DNA of 64,000 nucleotides, taken from assembly GCA_023395595.1 (NCBI GenBank), contig JAEWYO010000044.1:1-64000 (forward strand), written 5' to 3'. Under the pieces are notes generated by a model. The model did not search any database and had not been told where the DNA came from. It saw only the letters and a list, made by a program, of their open reading frames with translations. How positions within the stretch are numbered: position 1 is the stretch's first letter; every line of letters begins with the position of its first letter. The stretch is from Bacillota bacterium. GTDB lineage: Bacteria > Bacillota > Clostridia > Christensenellales > CAG-138. The translations under genes were made by a program, and so were the position numbers. This document shows, one piece after another, positions 43,040 through 51,296 of the stretch.

Positions 43040-43663
43040 TCACTCTATCTCGGCATACTGCGCAAACACACGCAGGAACAAACCGCTTGCGAGATACGCC
43101 GGTAGCGAGATACCGAAAAACAGCCAAACCAGCAGGATGAACGGTGCCTGATCCGGCAAAAATCGCATCAGCAGCACCCAAACGACCTGCATTGCAATCA
43201 CGATCAGCGTCACAGGCAGATGCCGGATGCTCATGAAGAACGCGTTGACGATGGTCTTTTTTACGGTGTTTTCAAACTTGGCAAACAGCGGGAAGACAAA
43301 CGACATCGGAAAAAAGAACAGTGCACCGATGGCGGCAACCGCAATCCAGGCCCAAACGTTTTCCGCCGCAAGTCGCGGATAGAGCAGATAGAGATATGCG
43401 CCATACGCGGCAAGCGCAACAATCGCAAGCAGCCCAAGCGGCAGCGCCGGGCGAAATTCCGCCCGAAACGTCTGCCAATAGCCGATCACGGTGCGCCCTT
43501 TGTGCTGGCGGATGTCGAAGAGGGTTTTGTACAGCGCGGTCATGGCAGCGCCCGCGGTCACAATCGGAATGCAGAGCAGCAGCGTCATGAGGTTGAGCAC
43601 CACAAGATCAAACACGCGCTCCAGAAAGCGCATAATCGGCGAGTTGTATGAAAACAGGTTCAA
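43040..43663 (-). CDS. YesL-like DUF624 membrane protein
   Basis: This 207-residue protein with five predicted helices has the DUF624 start NLFSYNSPIMRFLERVFDLVVLNLMTLLLCIPIVTAGAAMTALY. The family is found beside LplABC and YesMN genes, with unknown function, perhaps an accessory of the transporter or the sensor. A TTG at 43663 is favoured as start: AAGGTGGT lies 7 bases upstream and the protein then begins like other DUF624 members. The alternative is a GTG at 43675 within that ribosome site. Confidence 0.85.
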   Translation of the reverse strand: MNLFSYNSPIMRFLERVFDLVVLNLMTLLLCIPIVTAGAAMTALYKTLFDIRQHKGRTVIGYWQTFRAEFRPALPLGLLAIVALAAYGAYLYLLYPRLAAENVWAWIAVAAIGALFFFPMSFVFPLFAKFENTVKKTIVNAFFMSIRHLPVTLIVIAMQVVWVLLMRFLPDQAPFILLVWLFFGISLPAYLASGLFLRVFAQYAEIE

Positions 43664-43824
43664 TGTTGATACCACCTTTATCCTTGTTGCTTGTTGTGCG
43701 GTTTGGCAGGTTTTTGCGCGATTTCTTGCTTTTTATCACAGGAAACCCAACTCCAATATAAACTCCCCGCGCAAAACCGTCAACTCATTGCAAGCCCGGT
43801 GCTTTGCTTCTAACGCTAGAAGCG

Positions 43825-44709
43825 TTATGCCTCTTCCGGCAGAATCGCCGCGCGCTTGAGCGGCAGCAATCGATCCAGCGCCAGTTCGATATAGTCGTTC
43901 CACATCTTGAAGTCGTGGTCATAGCCCTCTGCGAGAAGATAGTCCACATCGAAGCCCAGCGCTTTGAGTAGGCGCGCGTCGTTTTCCATCCGCGCACGAA
44001 TGAACTCCAGGCTCCCGCAGGCGAGGATGAACTTGCACTCCGGCATGCCATTTACCCGGTTTTCCAGCGCGACGGCGCTCAAGTCAAACCGCGAGCCGAC
44101 CACCTCGTCCGCCGAACCAAACGTCGCGCCGTAGAGCGGGAAAAACTTCAAGAAATGCTCGCTCAGTAGCTCGTTTTTCAGCGTTTCGGCATCCAGTGTC
44201 ATACCGATTCCGCCAGAGATATCCATACACACGCTGTACCGATCCGGCCGCGCAATCGCGGCGGCAAGCGCAACGTTCCCGCCCATGGCATAGCCCATGA
44301 TGAAGTTGTCTTCGCGCTTGGGCGAGCTGGCGAACAGCGTTTGAATCACCAGCGGCAGTTCCTCGGTGATGAATGTTTGATATGGCACGCCATAGCATGC
44401 GTCCGCGCCAAAGCTATTTGCAATGTTTGGGGTTACGAGCATCACATGGTTTCGCTGCGCAAACGCTTCCGCGTTGGTATAACGATAGGTCAACGTGTCG
44501 TCGTCCCCGCCGCCGTGCATCAGATAGACCGTTTGAAACTTCATGCCCGGCGCAAAAAAGTCTTTTTTTTCGCGGAGCAGCAGCCCGTGGGAGCGCTTGG
44601 CCAGCGCAGGCGTCTCCGGCAGGCGATACGTGTCCGTGGGATACACGACGGTGATGTCCACATAGTATCCAAGCACCTCACTGCGATAGTTAAAGCGTAG
44701 TTTTCCCAA
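43825..44709 (-). CDS. esterase-fold protein lacking nucleophile serine (pseudo-esterase)
   Basis: This 294-residue CE1/esterase-D-like fold has VYLMHGGGDDDTLTYR near 61-76. The nucleophile elbow reads IMGYAMGGNVA, with Ala141 where the serine should be (codon GCC). The acid region is CGSLEFIRA instead of the usual CGxEDFLYA, so the Asp is replaced by Glu. The His in GYDHDFKMWNDYIE is kept. The frame is intact and the ribosome site strong (GGAGGAGG before a TTG start), so the gene is expressed and probably non-catalytic, for example a binder or a partner of another esterase. It is followed by YesL-like and preceded by a tandem esterase gene. Confidence 0.8.
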   Translation of the reverse strand: MGKLRFNYRSEVLGYYVDITVVYPTDTYRLPETPALAKRSHGLLLREKKDFFAPGMKFQTVYLMHGGGDDDTLTYRYTNAEAFAQRNHVMLVTPNIANSFGADACYGVPYQTFITEELPLVIQTLFASSPKREDNFIMGYAMGGNVALAAAIARPDRYSVCMDISGGIGMTLDAETLKNELLSEHFLKFFPLYGATFGSADEVVGSRFDLSAVALENRVNGMPECKFILACGSLEFIRARMENDARLLKALGFDVDYLLAEGYDHDFKMWNDYIELALDRLLPLKRAAILPEEA

Positions 44710-44739
44710 ATTTACCTCCTCCGGTTTGTACCGTGTTGC

Positions 44740-46377
44740 TCAATTCTGCGGCTCAAACGCGAGCGCGCCGTCCGGCAGGCGGCGGAACTGGCGGACATAG
44801 TTCCAACCCAGCCGTGCTTCCTCCGGGTTGCAGTCGTGCCCTTTGCCGTCCGCTAAAGAGTAGTTGTACAGATTCAGCGACACAGCATCGTTGGAGAAGA
44901 ATCGATGCGTCGTATACTTGCGCGCGGGATAGCGCGGATTCGGATGATAAGTCTCAATCACATCGCCCGGTACGCCAACACCGGAAGCATCCGCATCCGG
45001 GAGATACGGCGTTTCCTTGCAGGTAATGTTGTTATACGATTTCCAGAAATCATACTGCACCTGCTGCCCGCTGCCGCGCACGGCGGGATACTCCATGTCC
45101 CGCGTGCCATACGTATAGAACACCGGCATACGGTAATCGTAAGCGAGTTTTTTGCAGCCCGCGATGGCAAATGGCTTTGTGTTACGGTTCTGGCAAAAGC
45201 GGGTGTTGTCGGCAATCACAGCGGCGATCATCTCGGGGTTGGTCATTGCGAACACCTGCGCCATCGCCGAGCCGTTGGAGAATCCGCCGATATAGACGCG
45301 CGTTTCATCCACAGCATAAGTCGCTTTCATATACGCAATCAATGCGGAAAGATACGCCACGTCATCCGGCTGCTCCGGCACCATGTCCTGATTCCAGCCC
45401 CAACGCGCGGTTGACCACGGATAGACGAGCAGGAATCCCTCTTGTTCCGCGACTTCGTGCATCTTGATCGTGTTTGCAATGTTGCCCGGCGTGTCCGCGC
45501 CGCCGTGATTGAAGAGCATCAGCGGTACCGGCTTGCCCGGGTTTTCCTTCACACATGTTGGCACATATTCTAACCATGTGTGCCCGACTTTACCGTTGTC
45601 ACCGAGGCGCATGTCGTCCTCATGCACGAAAAATTGGTAATCGTCGCGCACGGTACGCGGTCCCATATCGCCCAGCTCGCAGGAGTTGGAGCGGCACACC
45701 TTCGAAAACAACCTCTCCCAGCCGGAGCGGATCACACGCGCGTCGATCTCGTTGGACTCCGAGTGCTCGGTGATCACAAACGCCGCATCGTTCACGGGGT
45801 TGACGAACATGCCGTCGCCCGCTTGCTGTGCCCCATTCAGCGAAACAAAGAAGTCGCGCGTATCCGCGTCCGCATTGCGCAGGATCGCGGAGACGGTGGC
45901 TCCAACCGAGCGCGACTGCGCACGATCCGAAAGCCTGCCGCCGAGGGTGAATATGCCTGCAACGTTGACGGGATTGCACGTGGCAAGCGCATGCAGAAGG
46001 GACGCGCCCGTGCCACTGCCGATGAAATAACGTGCGTTGTGCATGTTGTGGTAGATGCCCATGTCCACAAACCCTGGCTGGTAGTTAAAGAGACGTACCA
46101 GCTCCGCCACGTCGCTAAGATCGTCCCGCCCGTTTGGATCGAGTTCCCCGTTCCAAGTGCCGCCAATGGGGTTCGGAAACAGCAGGATCATCCGCTGACG
46201 ATCCGCCAGAGCGCAAAAGTCCGCGTCGGAAAGCAGCGACATTGGCAATGCGTCGCTCTCGTCCTCTCGCAGAATGGTAATCAGCGTATTTTCATAGCAG
46301 CTCAGTCGCTCGCCCGCGGGATAGAGCACATACATGCTCCTGCCCAGTTCAGGATAGTTGATGAAATCCAGTCTCAT
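44740..46377 (-). CDS. tandem esterase: degenerate N-terminal half plus PHB-depolymerase-like C-terminal half
   Basis: This 545-residue protein reads as two alpha/beta-hydrolase-like halves. In the first (about 1-230), the elbow position is YFIGSGTGASLLHAL, without a GxSxG serine. The second (about 255-545) has LMLFNHGGADTPGN and the elbow YIGGFSNGSAMAQVFA with a normal serine, YTYGTRDMEYP near the acid, and KGHDCNPEEARLGWNYVRQ with the His. The C-terminal half is of the PHB depolymerase/feruloyl esterase type. No signal peptide is present. It follows the beta-lactamase-like gene by 17 bases. AGGAG precedes the ATG. Confidence 0.78.
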   Translation of the reverse strand: MRLDFINYPELGRSMYVLYPAGERLSCYENTLITILREDESDALPMSLLSDADFCALADRQRMILLFPNPIGGTWNGELDPNGRDDLSDVAELVRLFNYQPGFVDMGIYHNMHNARYFIGSGTGASLLHALATCNPVNVAGIFTLGGRLSDRAQSRSVGATVSAILRNADADTRDFFVSLNGAQQAGDGMFVNPVNDAAFVITEHSESNEIDARVIRSGWERLFSKVCRSNSCELGDMGPRTVRDDYQFFVHEDDMRLGDNGKVGHTWLEYVPTCVKENPGKPVPLMLFNHGGADTPGNIANTIKMHEVAEQEGFLLVYPWSTARWGWNQDMVPEQPDDVAYLSALIAYMKATYAVDETRVYIGGFSNGSAMAQVFAMTNPEMIAAVIADNTRFCQNRNTKPFAIAGCKKLAYDYRMPVFYTYGTRDMEYPAVRGSGQQVQYDFWKSYNNITCKETPYLPDADASGVGVPGDVIETYHPNPRYPARKYTTHRFFSNDAVSLNLYNYSLADGKGHDCNPEEARLGWNYVRQFRRLPDGALAFEPQN

Positions 46378-46394
46378 GGGTTCACTCCTGTCTT

Positions 46395-47564
46395 TTAGAG
46401 TTCCATTGCCTCATACGCAAGATCCCGAATCATCGGGTGAATTTCGCTGTAGGAGGTAATCATGCCAAGAATCTGATGCGCATAAAAGATGCTTATGCCG
46501 TTTTTCGGGTCGGCCAGCGCATAGGCACCTGCCGCGCCGTCCCAGCCGAACTCACCGATTGGGCTCTTAGAGCACGCGGTATCCACCAGCGTGCGCACGC
46601 CGAGACCGTAGCCATAGCCGACCTTGCCCGCGCGGGAGAAATCTTCCATCTGCTGCCCATTCAGTCGGTTTTCACGCAGCAGATCGATCGACTCCGGCTG
46701 CAAGATCCGCGCACCGTTTGTGCCAACGCCGCCGTTAGCGAGCGCATCGAGCACCACGCTGTAGGAATCCACCGTGCAGGTTAGCCCCGCACCGCCGCTC
46801 TCGCTTCCCGCGGAGAGGCGGAAGATCATATCCGGGCTCTGCGTCATCTCGCCAGTCTCAAAATCCTTGCGATACTGCGCAGAGAGCCTGCTCCTCTGCT
46901 CCTCGGGCACCTGATAAAACATCTCCTTCAACCCCAGCGGCGCGAATATATGCTTGTGCATGTATGCGCCAAACGACATCCCACTGACCACCTCGATCAC
47001 TGCCGCGAGCACATCGTGCCCCAGTGCATAGGAGTAGCGCGTGCCGGGCTCCGCAATCAGCGGCATCTTCGCAATCGCGCGGACGATTTTCCGCGTACTT
47101 GCACGGTCACTCGTCTGTTCCCGAATCTGACGGATCGGCTCGGAGAACACGTCGTAGGAAAGCCCCGCCGTCATCGACATCAGCTGATGGATCAAAATCG
47201 GATTTTGTGCGCGAACGAGGGGCGAAGCTTGTGTCGGCCACTCAAACGGCCAATCGCCAATCTGGAAATCCGTTGCCACATACATGGTTTCAAACTCTGG
47301 CAGATAGCGCGAAAGCGGGTCGTCAAGCCCCAGCTTGCCGGATTCGATCAACTGCATCACCCCCGCCATGGTGATCACCTTTGTGCAGGAGTATAGATCA
47401 TATAGATCGTTTTCGGAAACAGGCCTTGTCATGGCGTAGTCGCTGTGCCCCGCCGTGTGGCGATAGAGCACTTCGTGCCCGCGCATGACCTTGCAGTCTA
47501 GCCCGTGAACCTCATATTTGCTCTCCAAAGAGTCGAGATAGTGTGTCAGTTTCGAAAAATTCAT
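46395..47564 (-). CDS. serine hydrolase, beta-lactamase-family esterase
   Basis: This 389-residue protein has SxxK as SCTK (Ser59, Lys62), the second motif region RYSYALGHDVLAAVIEVVSG with Tyr, and GYGYGLGVRT before the third motif area. This set is typical of EstB-like cytoplasmic esterases rather than true beta-lactamases, and no export signal is visible. Start 47564 has a GGGGG-rich site 5 bases upstream and gives the family start NFSKLTHYLDSL. It sits within the run of esterase genes, so ester cleavage of the imported substrate is the best guess. Confidence 0.82.
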   Translation of the reverse strand: MNFSKLTHYLDSLESKYEVHGLDCKVMRGHEVLYRHTAGHSDYAMTRPVSENDLYDLYSCTKVITMAGVMQLIESGKLGLDDPLSRYLPEFETMYVATDFQIGDWPFEWPTQASPLVRAQNPILIHQLMSMTAGLSYDVFSEPIRQIREQTSDRASTRKIVRAIAKMPLIAEPGTRYSYALGHDVLAAVIEVVSGMSFGAYMHKHIFAPLGLKEMFYQVPEEQRSRLSAQYRKDFETGEMTQSPDMIFRLSAGSESGGAGLTCTVDSYSVVLDALANGGVGTNGARILQPESIDLLRENRLNGQQMEDFSRAGKVGYGYGLGVRTLVDTACSKSPIGEFGWDGAAGAYALADPKNGISIFYAHQILGMITSYSEIHPMIRDLAYEAMEL

Positions 47565-47627
47565 CGTTACCCCCGCTTGCGTGATCGTTCGCGCAGTTTT
47601 CACTTTTGTAAGATTGGTTTCGCTTGT

Positions 47628-48725
47628 TTACTTCCGGTGCGAAATCATCCAATCCAGAATACCATATTCGTTGTGCAGCACAAGTACCCAGCTGTTGTGA
47701 TTGGCGGCGCGAATCTCCTTCTCGCTGAGCGTTGGCGCGGCAACGATGCCGTATTGTTCCAGTTCTTCCGGCGTAAAAAGCGTGTAGCGCAGGTCTTTTC
47801 TGCCGCGCTCCCAGAGCTTGGTCAGTGCACGGAGGATATAGGCATGCCTGCCCGCCTGATGGTCAATATACGCCGTTGCGATGTACGCGGGCACTTCCGG
47901 CCAATTCTCCAACAGCGGGTAGCTATCCCCGTTCATGCTCGGGCAAATCGGAACCGCCGCGGCAAACAGATCTGGTGCGGAGGAAACGGTTGTGATCACA
48001 CCCGCCCCGCCCATACTCATGCCGATAACATAGACGCGCGCGGCATCCACACGGCCTTCGGCAATCATCTTGCGGATCAAGTCGCAAACCCTGCCGACAT
48101 AGTCCCGGTTCCAACCGCGATCGCCAAAGCTGATGTTGGTCGGCGCGCCGACGCAAACGCGGAACGGATCGCCCGTTGCCATCATCTTGGCAAACATCTC
48201 CTGCATGCCAATGCCGTAGTCCGGCGCCTGAGGAGCCAGAACGAACATATCGGGAAAACGTTTGGCGAGGCTGATTGCCCCGATGGTTCCCGTGAGCTGG
48301 AGGAGATTATCCGTGCCGCATTCTCCACCGCCATGCAGAAACAGAATCAGCGGACGAGGGCTGCTTGCCTTCGGTTCATAGAGACGGTAGAGCACGTCGC
48401 CCTCGCTGTGCTTGCCAAACAACACCTCGTCGCGCACGGTGATATCCGCGATATCCGCCTTGCGGATCGTTTGCCCCTGCACCGTCAGCGAAAAGTCGAT
48501 TCGATAGAGAAACGGATCTACTTTGACGACGGTTTCGCCGCCGACAAGCTTCACGGAGAGCACTCCTTTGCTCGCAATCGTGGCGCAGCAGTCGGTATAG
48601 CACTCCTTGAGCGCAATATCTGCCGCCGTTACTTCGCCGGAGAGCCCCGTGATGCGGATGGTCTCCACCATCTGCCCAAAATCGCCGATGAACGTATCGA
48701 TACTCGTCTTGATCATGGTATTCAT
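47628..48725 (-). CDS. alpha/beta hydrolase with N-terminal immunoglobulin-like domain
   Basis: This 365-residue protein has an N-terminal beta-sandwich domain (about 1-115) and a C-terminal peptidase/esterase-like alpha/beta hydrolase: LILFLHGGGECGTDN near 126-140, nucleophile Ser237 in VIGMSMGGAGV, and ANHNSWVLV with the probable His near the end. Similar proteins are annotated as predicted peptidases or PHB-depolymerase-like esterases. The start could also be the ATG three codons later, which has a better-spaced AAGGA. No signal peptide is seen. It lies within the same-strand esterase run. Confidence 0.8.
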   Translation of the reverse strand: MNTMIKTSIDTFIGDFGQMVETIRITGLSGEVTAADIALKECYTDCCATIASKGVLSVKLVGGETVVKVDPFLYRIDFSLTVQGQTIRKADIADITVRDEVLFGKHSEGDVLYRLYEPKASSPRPLILFLHGGGECGTDNLLQLTGTIGAISLAKRFPDMFVLAPQAPDYGIGMQEMFAKMMATGDPFRVCVGAPTNISFGDRGWNRDYVGRVCDLIRKMIAEGRVDAARVYVIGMSMGGAGVITTVSSAPDLFAAAVPICPSMNGDSYPLLENWPEVPAYIATAYIDHQAGRHAYILRALTKLWERGRKDLRYTLFTPEELEQYGIVAAPTLSEKEIRAANHNSWVLVLHNEYGILDWMISHRK

Positions 48726-48765
48726 CCTTCTTTCCGTTTGTTTTGTTCAAAACTGAGCGCCTTTT

Positions 48766-50259
48766 TTATTCCCCGTCCGCGCAAAGCATATCCTGAAAAA
48801 GCCAGGACATGTAGCGCGAGAGCACGGAATAATGATCGGTCGCGTAAAGCACTCCATCATATTCCGACACCTGCCAGTTCATCGCAAAGCGGCAGAACCA
48901 CTCCAGCGAAGCATAGAGCGCGCCGTTGCGGAAGATGCATTCGCAGAGCATCGCTTCGATGCGGTTATCGACCACGCAGCCAATGCACCCTTCGGCAAAG
49001 GTAAAGACTCTGCCATCCGGCATGGTAAGCTGCGCGCGCCTGCCGACCGCGTCCGCCGCGATTGCTCCACCAAACGCCTGCGCGAAAAAGTCCACCGGCA
49101 CGCAAAGATAGCTTCCGCGAACGATCTGATCACCGTTTAGCCCGTGATATTTCAATTTCTCCCAGCGCACCACCGGAGCCGAGAGCGGCACAACCGCGCC
49201 GTTGAGCCACGCGCGGCCTGCGCCCTCGCAAACGGCGATCGCCGCCGCGTCGCCCGCCTGCCGGCTGAGCGTCGGGGTATGCACGAGCGTTCCGTCCGGT
49301 TCTTTGCGCACACCGGAGAAGAGAAAGTCCCAAACCATCTCCGCGTCGTCAAACGTCTGCCCGTGGTCGCGATTTTTCACGTCCATCAGCACGACATTCG
49401 CCTTGTTTCCGCGATAAAACGCATAGTTCTTCTCGCCCTGAAGACTGATGAGCGGCAGCACGTCCGCCTCGTTGATCCGCTTCCAGTAATCGAGGTTTGC
49501 GCGCACCACGGTGCGGTCGTCCAGCCCGTAGTGAAACGGCGTTTTGTCGTGCTCCAGTCGGGATTGCCAGATGTCCATCGCGCCGCCTTTGTTGATTACG
49601 CTCCCATCCGGCGCAAACAGTAATAACGGGTTGGTTGGGCAGCCCGATCCGGCGGTTGCGGCAAAATGCATGCCGCAATAGCGCGCAACCTGGCTTGTCA
49701 TGCAATCTCCCATCGACATGCCCTGCATGAACACGCGGCCTTCGTCGATGTTGTAGCGTTCCTTCATTCGTTTGAGCAGCGCGAGCACAAGTTGCACGTC
49801 GTGATATTCCTCCACCGTGCCCGTAGGTTTGTTGAGCGAAGGGATTCCCTCCGGCATCGGCTGCGAGAGCTCATCAATCGTGTTGGGATCGCATTCGATC
49901 ATCCACATCCGCTTGACATGCGCATTGGGAAAGACGCAGATAAACCCCTCGCGATCCGCAATGTGCGTCCAGGAGGTGTAGATGCACTGTCCCCAGCCGG
50001 TCATTAAGCCGCCGTGCATCGAAAACACCAAAGGTGTTTTCTTGGCCGGATCATAGCTTACCGGCACGTATTCATACCAGGTATCCGTCAAGCCGTCATC
50101 GGTGACGCTCTCGCAAAACTCTTGCAGCCGCGCGGGATAAACCTGTGAGCTGTTGCCGTTTTCGTTGACGACCATGCGGCTGCCTTTGATTGCCTCCGGC
50201 AAATAGTCGCGGTTTGCGTCGTTTGGCTCGCCCGCCAAAAGGTTGATCTTGCGCTTCAT
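48766..50259 (-). CDS. PHB-depolymerase-like esterase with CuAO-N1-like C-terminal domain (paralogue A)
   Basis: This 497-residue protein has an N-terminal segment shared with two neighbours (NRDYLPEAIKGSRMVVNENG) and an alpha/beta hydrolase core: PLVFSMHGGLMTGWGQ near 77-91, nucleophile Ser182 in FMQGMSMGDCMTSQ, and KNRDHGQTFDDAE with the likely His. The C-terminal domain is about 130 residues (YLCVPVDFFAQAFGG, GRVFTFAEGCIGCVVDN, EWFCRFAMNW) and resembles copper-amine-oxidase N1-like domains. It starts at an ATG overlapping the stop of lacI by 4 bases, so it is translationally coupled to the regulator. Confidence 0.82.
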   Translation of the reverse strand: MKRKINLLAGEPNDANRDYLPEAIKGSRMVVNENGNSSQVYPARLQEFCESVTDDGLTDTWYEYVPVSYDPAKKTPLVFSMHGGLMTGWGQCIYTSWTHIADREGFICVFPNAHVKRMWMIECDPNTIDELSQPMPEGIPSLNKPTGTVEEYHDVQLVLALLKRMKERYNIDEGRVFMQGMSMGDCMTSQVARYCGMHFAATAGSGCPTNPLLLFAPDGSVINKGGAMDIWQSRLEHDKTPFHYGLDDRTVVRANLDYWKRINEADVLPLISLQGEKNYAFYRGNKANVVLMDVKNRDHGQTFDDAEMVWDFLFSGVRKEPDGTLVHTPTLSRQAGDAAAIAVCEGAGRAWLNGAVVPLSAPVVRWEKLKYHGLNGDQIVRGSYLCVPVDFFAQAFGGAIAADAVGRRAQLTMPDGRVFTFAEGCIGCVVDNRIEAMLCECIFRNGALYASLEWFCRFAMNWQVSEYDGVLYATDHYSVLSRYMSWLFQDMLCADGE

Positions 50260-51257
50260 CGTTCCCTCATTTCTTCGCCTTGTGTAAATGACTGTGTGCT
50301 TTTGCGTTCGATATAGGACACCGGCAGCACAAGCTGCTCCGGTGCTGTTTCGCCGTTGATGCGGCGAATCAGCAGCTCCACCGCGCGCGTGCCCATCTCG
50401 CGGATTGGCTGCGCCACGGTAGAAAACGAAAACAAGCGTGAAATATCCAGCCCGTCGAACCCGACGATTGGCAGCCGGACGCGTGCAAGAGAATCCTCTT
50501 GCAGCACCGTGTGCAAAAACCCCGCGGCAATCATATCCCCAAGCGCGAACACGCCGTCCACGATTGGTGCTCTCGTCATCATGCGCTTGATCTGTGCCGT
50601 TTCCGCTTCGCCAAAGCCGACGTCTCGCAGCATGAGCGGGCGCGCGATCATATCATGCGACGCGCACGTATCGAGAAACCCGCGCTGGCGCTGATACATC
50701 GCCATATACTCCGGCACGTCGGTGGTCAGCAGCAGCGGATTGCGCGAACCCGCGCGAAAGAGAGCCTCCGCCGCCAGCACGCCGCCGTTGTAGTTGTCGG
50801 CGGTGACGGAGGGAACGCCCGGAATTTCGCGGTCGATGCTGATGATCGGAAAATCGTTTTTGGTGTAGAGCGAGGCGTCGCCAAGCCTGCTGCAAAGCAG
50901 GATGCCGTCCACCTTGTTCGCCTTGAGGAGAGACACCATCTCCAGCTCTTTTGCGGCATCATAGGCGGACTGGCAGAGCAGGAGCTTGTAACCATAGCGG
51001 CTGCAAGCCTGCTCCACCGCGTCCGTCAGCCTGCTGAAAAACGCGTAGTCCACAACGGGCACCACGAGCCCAATCATGCTGCTCTTCTTGCTCTGCAAGG
51101 CGCGTGCCGTGGGATCGGGCTGGTAGCCCAGTGTTTCAATTGCGTGGCGCACCTTGCTCTGCGCTCTTTCGCTAAGCATCTCTCGCTGGTTCATATAGCG
51201 GGACACCGTCGCCGTCGAAACACCCGCGTGTTTTGCGACATCCTTGATGGTGATCAT
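50256..51257 (-). CDS. LacI-family transcriptional regulator
   Basis: This 333-residue repressor has an N-terminal helix-turn-helix (TIKDVAKHAGVSTATVSRYMN) and hinge helix region (PDPTARALQSKKSSMIGLVVP). A periplasmic-binding-like sugar domain follows (DGILLCSRLG, ISIDREIPGVPSVTADNYNGG, VDGVFALGDMIAAGFL, GFDGLDISRLF). It probably senses a sugar or sugar phosphate released by this locus. It lies between esterase paralogues and is coupled to one of them. The near-palindrome at 59953-59968 is a possible target, although CcpA could bind the same sequence. Confidence 0.93.
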   Translation of the reverse strand: MITIKDVAKHAGVSTATVSRYMNQREMLSERAQSKVRHAIETLGYQPDPTARALQSKKSSMIGLVVPVVDYAFFSRLTDAVEQACSRYGYKLLLCQSAYDAAKELEMVSLLKANKVDGILLCSRLGDASLYTKNDFPIISIDREIPGVPSVTADNYNGGVLAAEALFRAGSRNPLLLTTDVPEYMAMYQRQRGFLDTCASHDMIARPLMLRDVGFGEAETAQIKRMMTRAPIVDGVFALGDMIAAGFLHTVLQEDSLARVRLPIVGFDGLDISRLFSFSTVAQPIREMGTRAVELLIRRINGETAPEQLVLPVSYIERKSTQSFTQGEEMRER

Positions 51258-51296
51258 CGCATTGCCTCCGTTGCCCGTTGTCCGCCTTTGCGGCGG

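Noticed and set aside
46395..47564. Antibiotic-resistance beta-lactamase
   Set aside because: It has SxxK and Tyr motifs but no export signal, and it lies among esterase genes. EstB-like esterase is the better reading; the same holds for 28121-29629.
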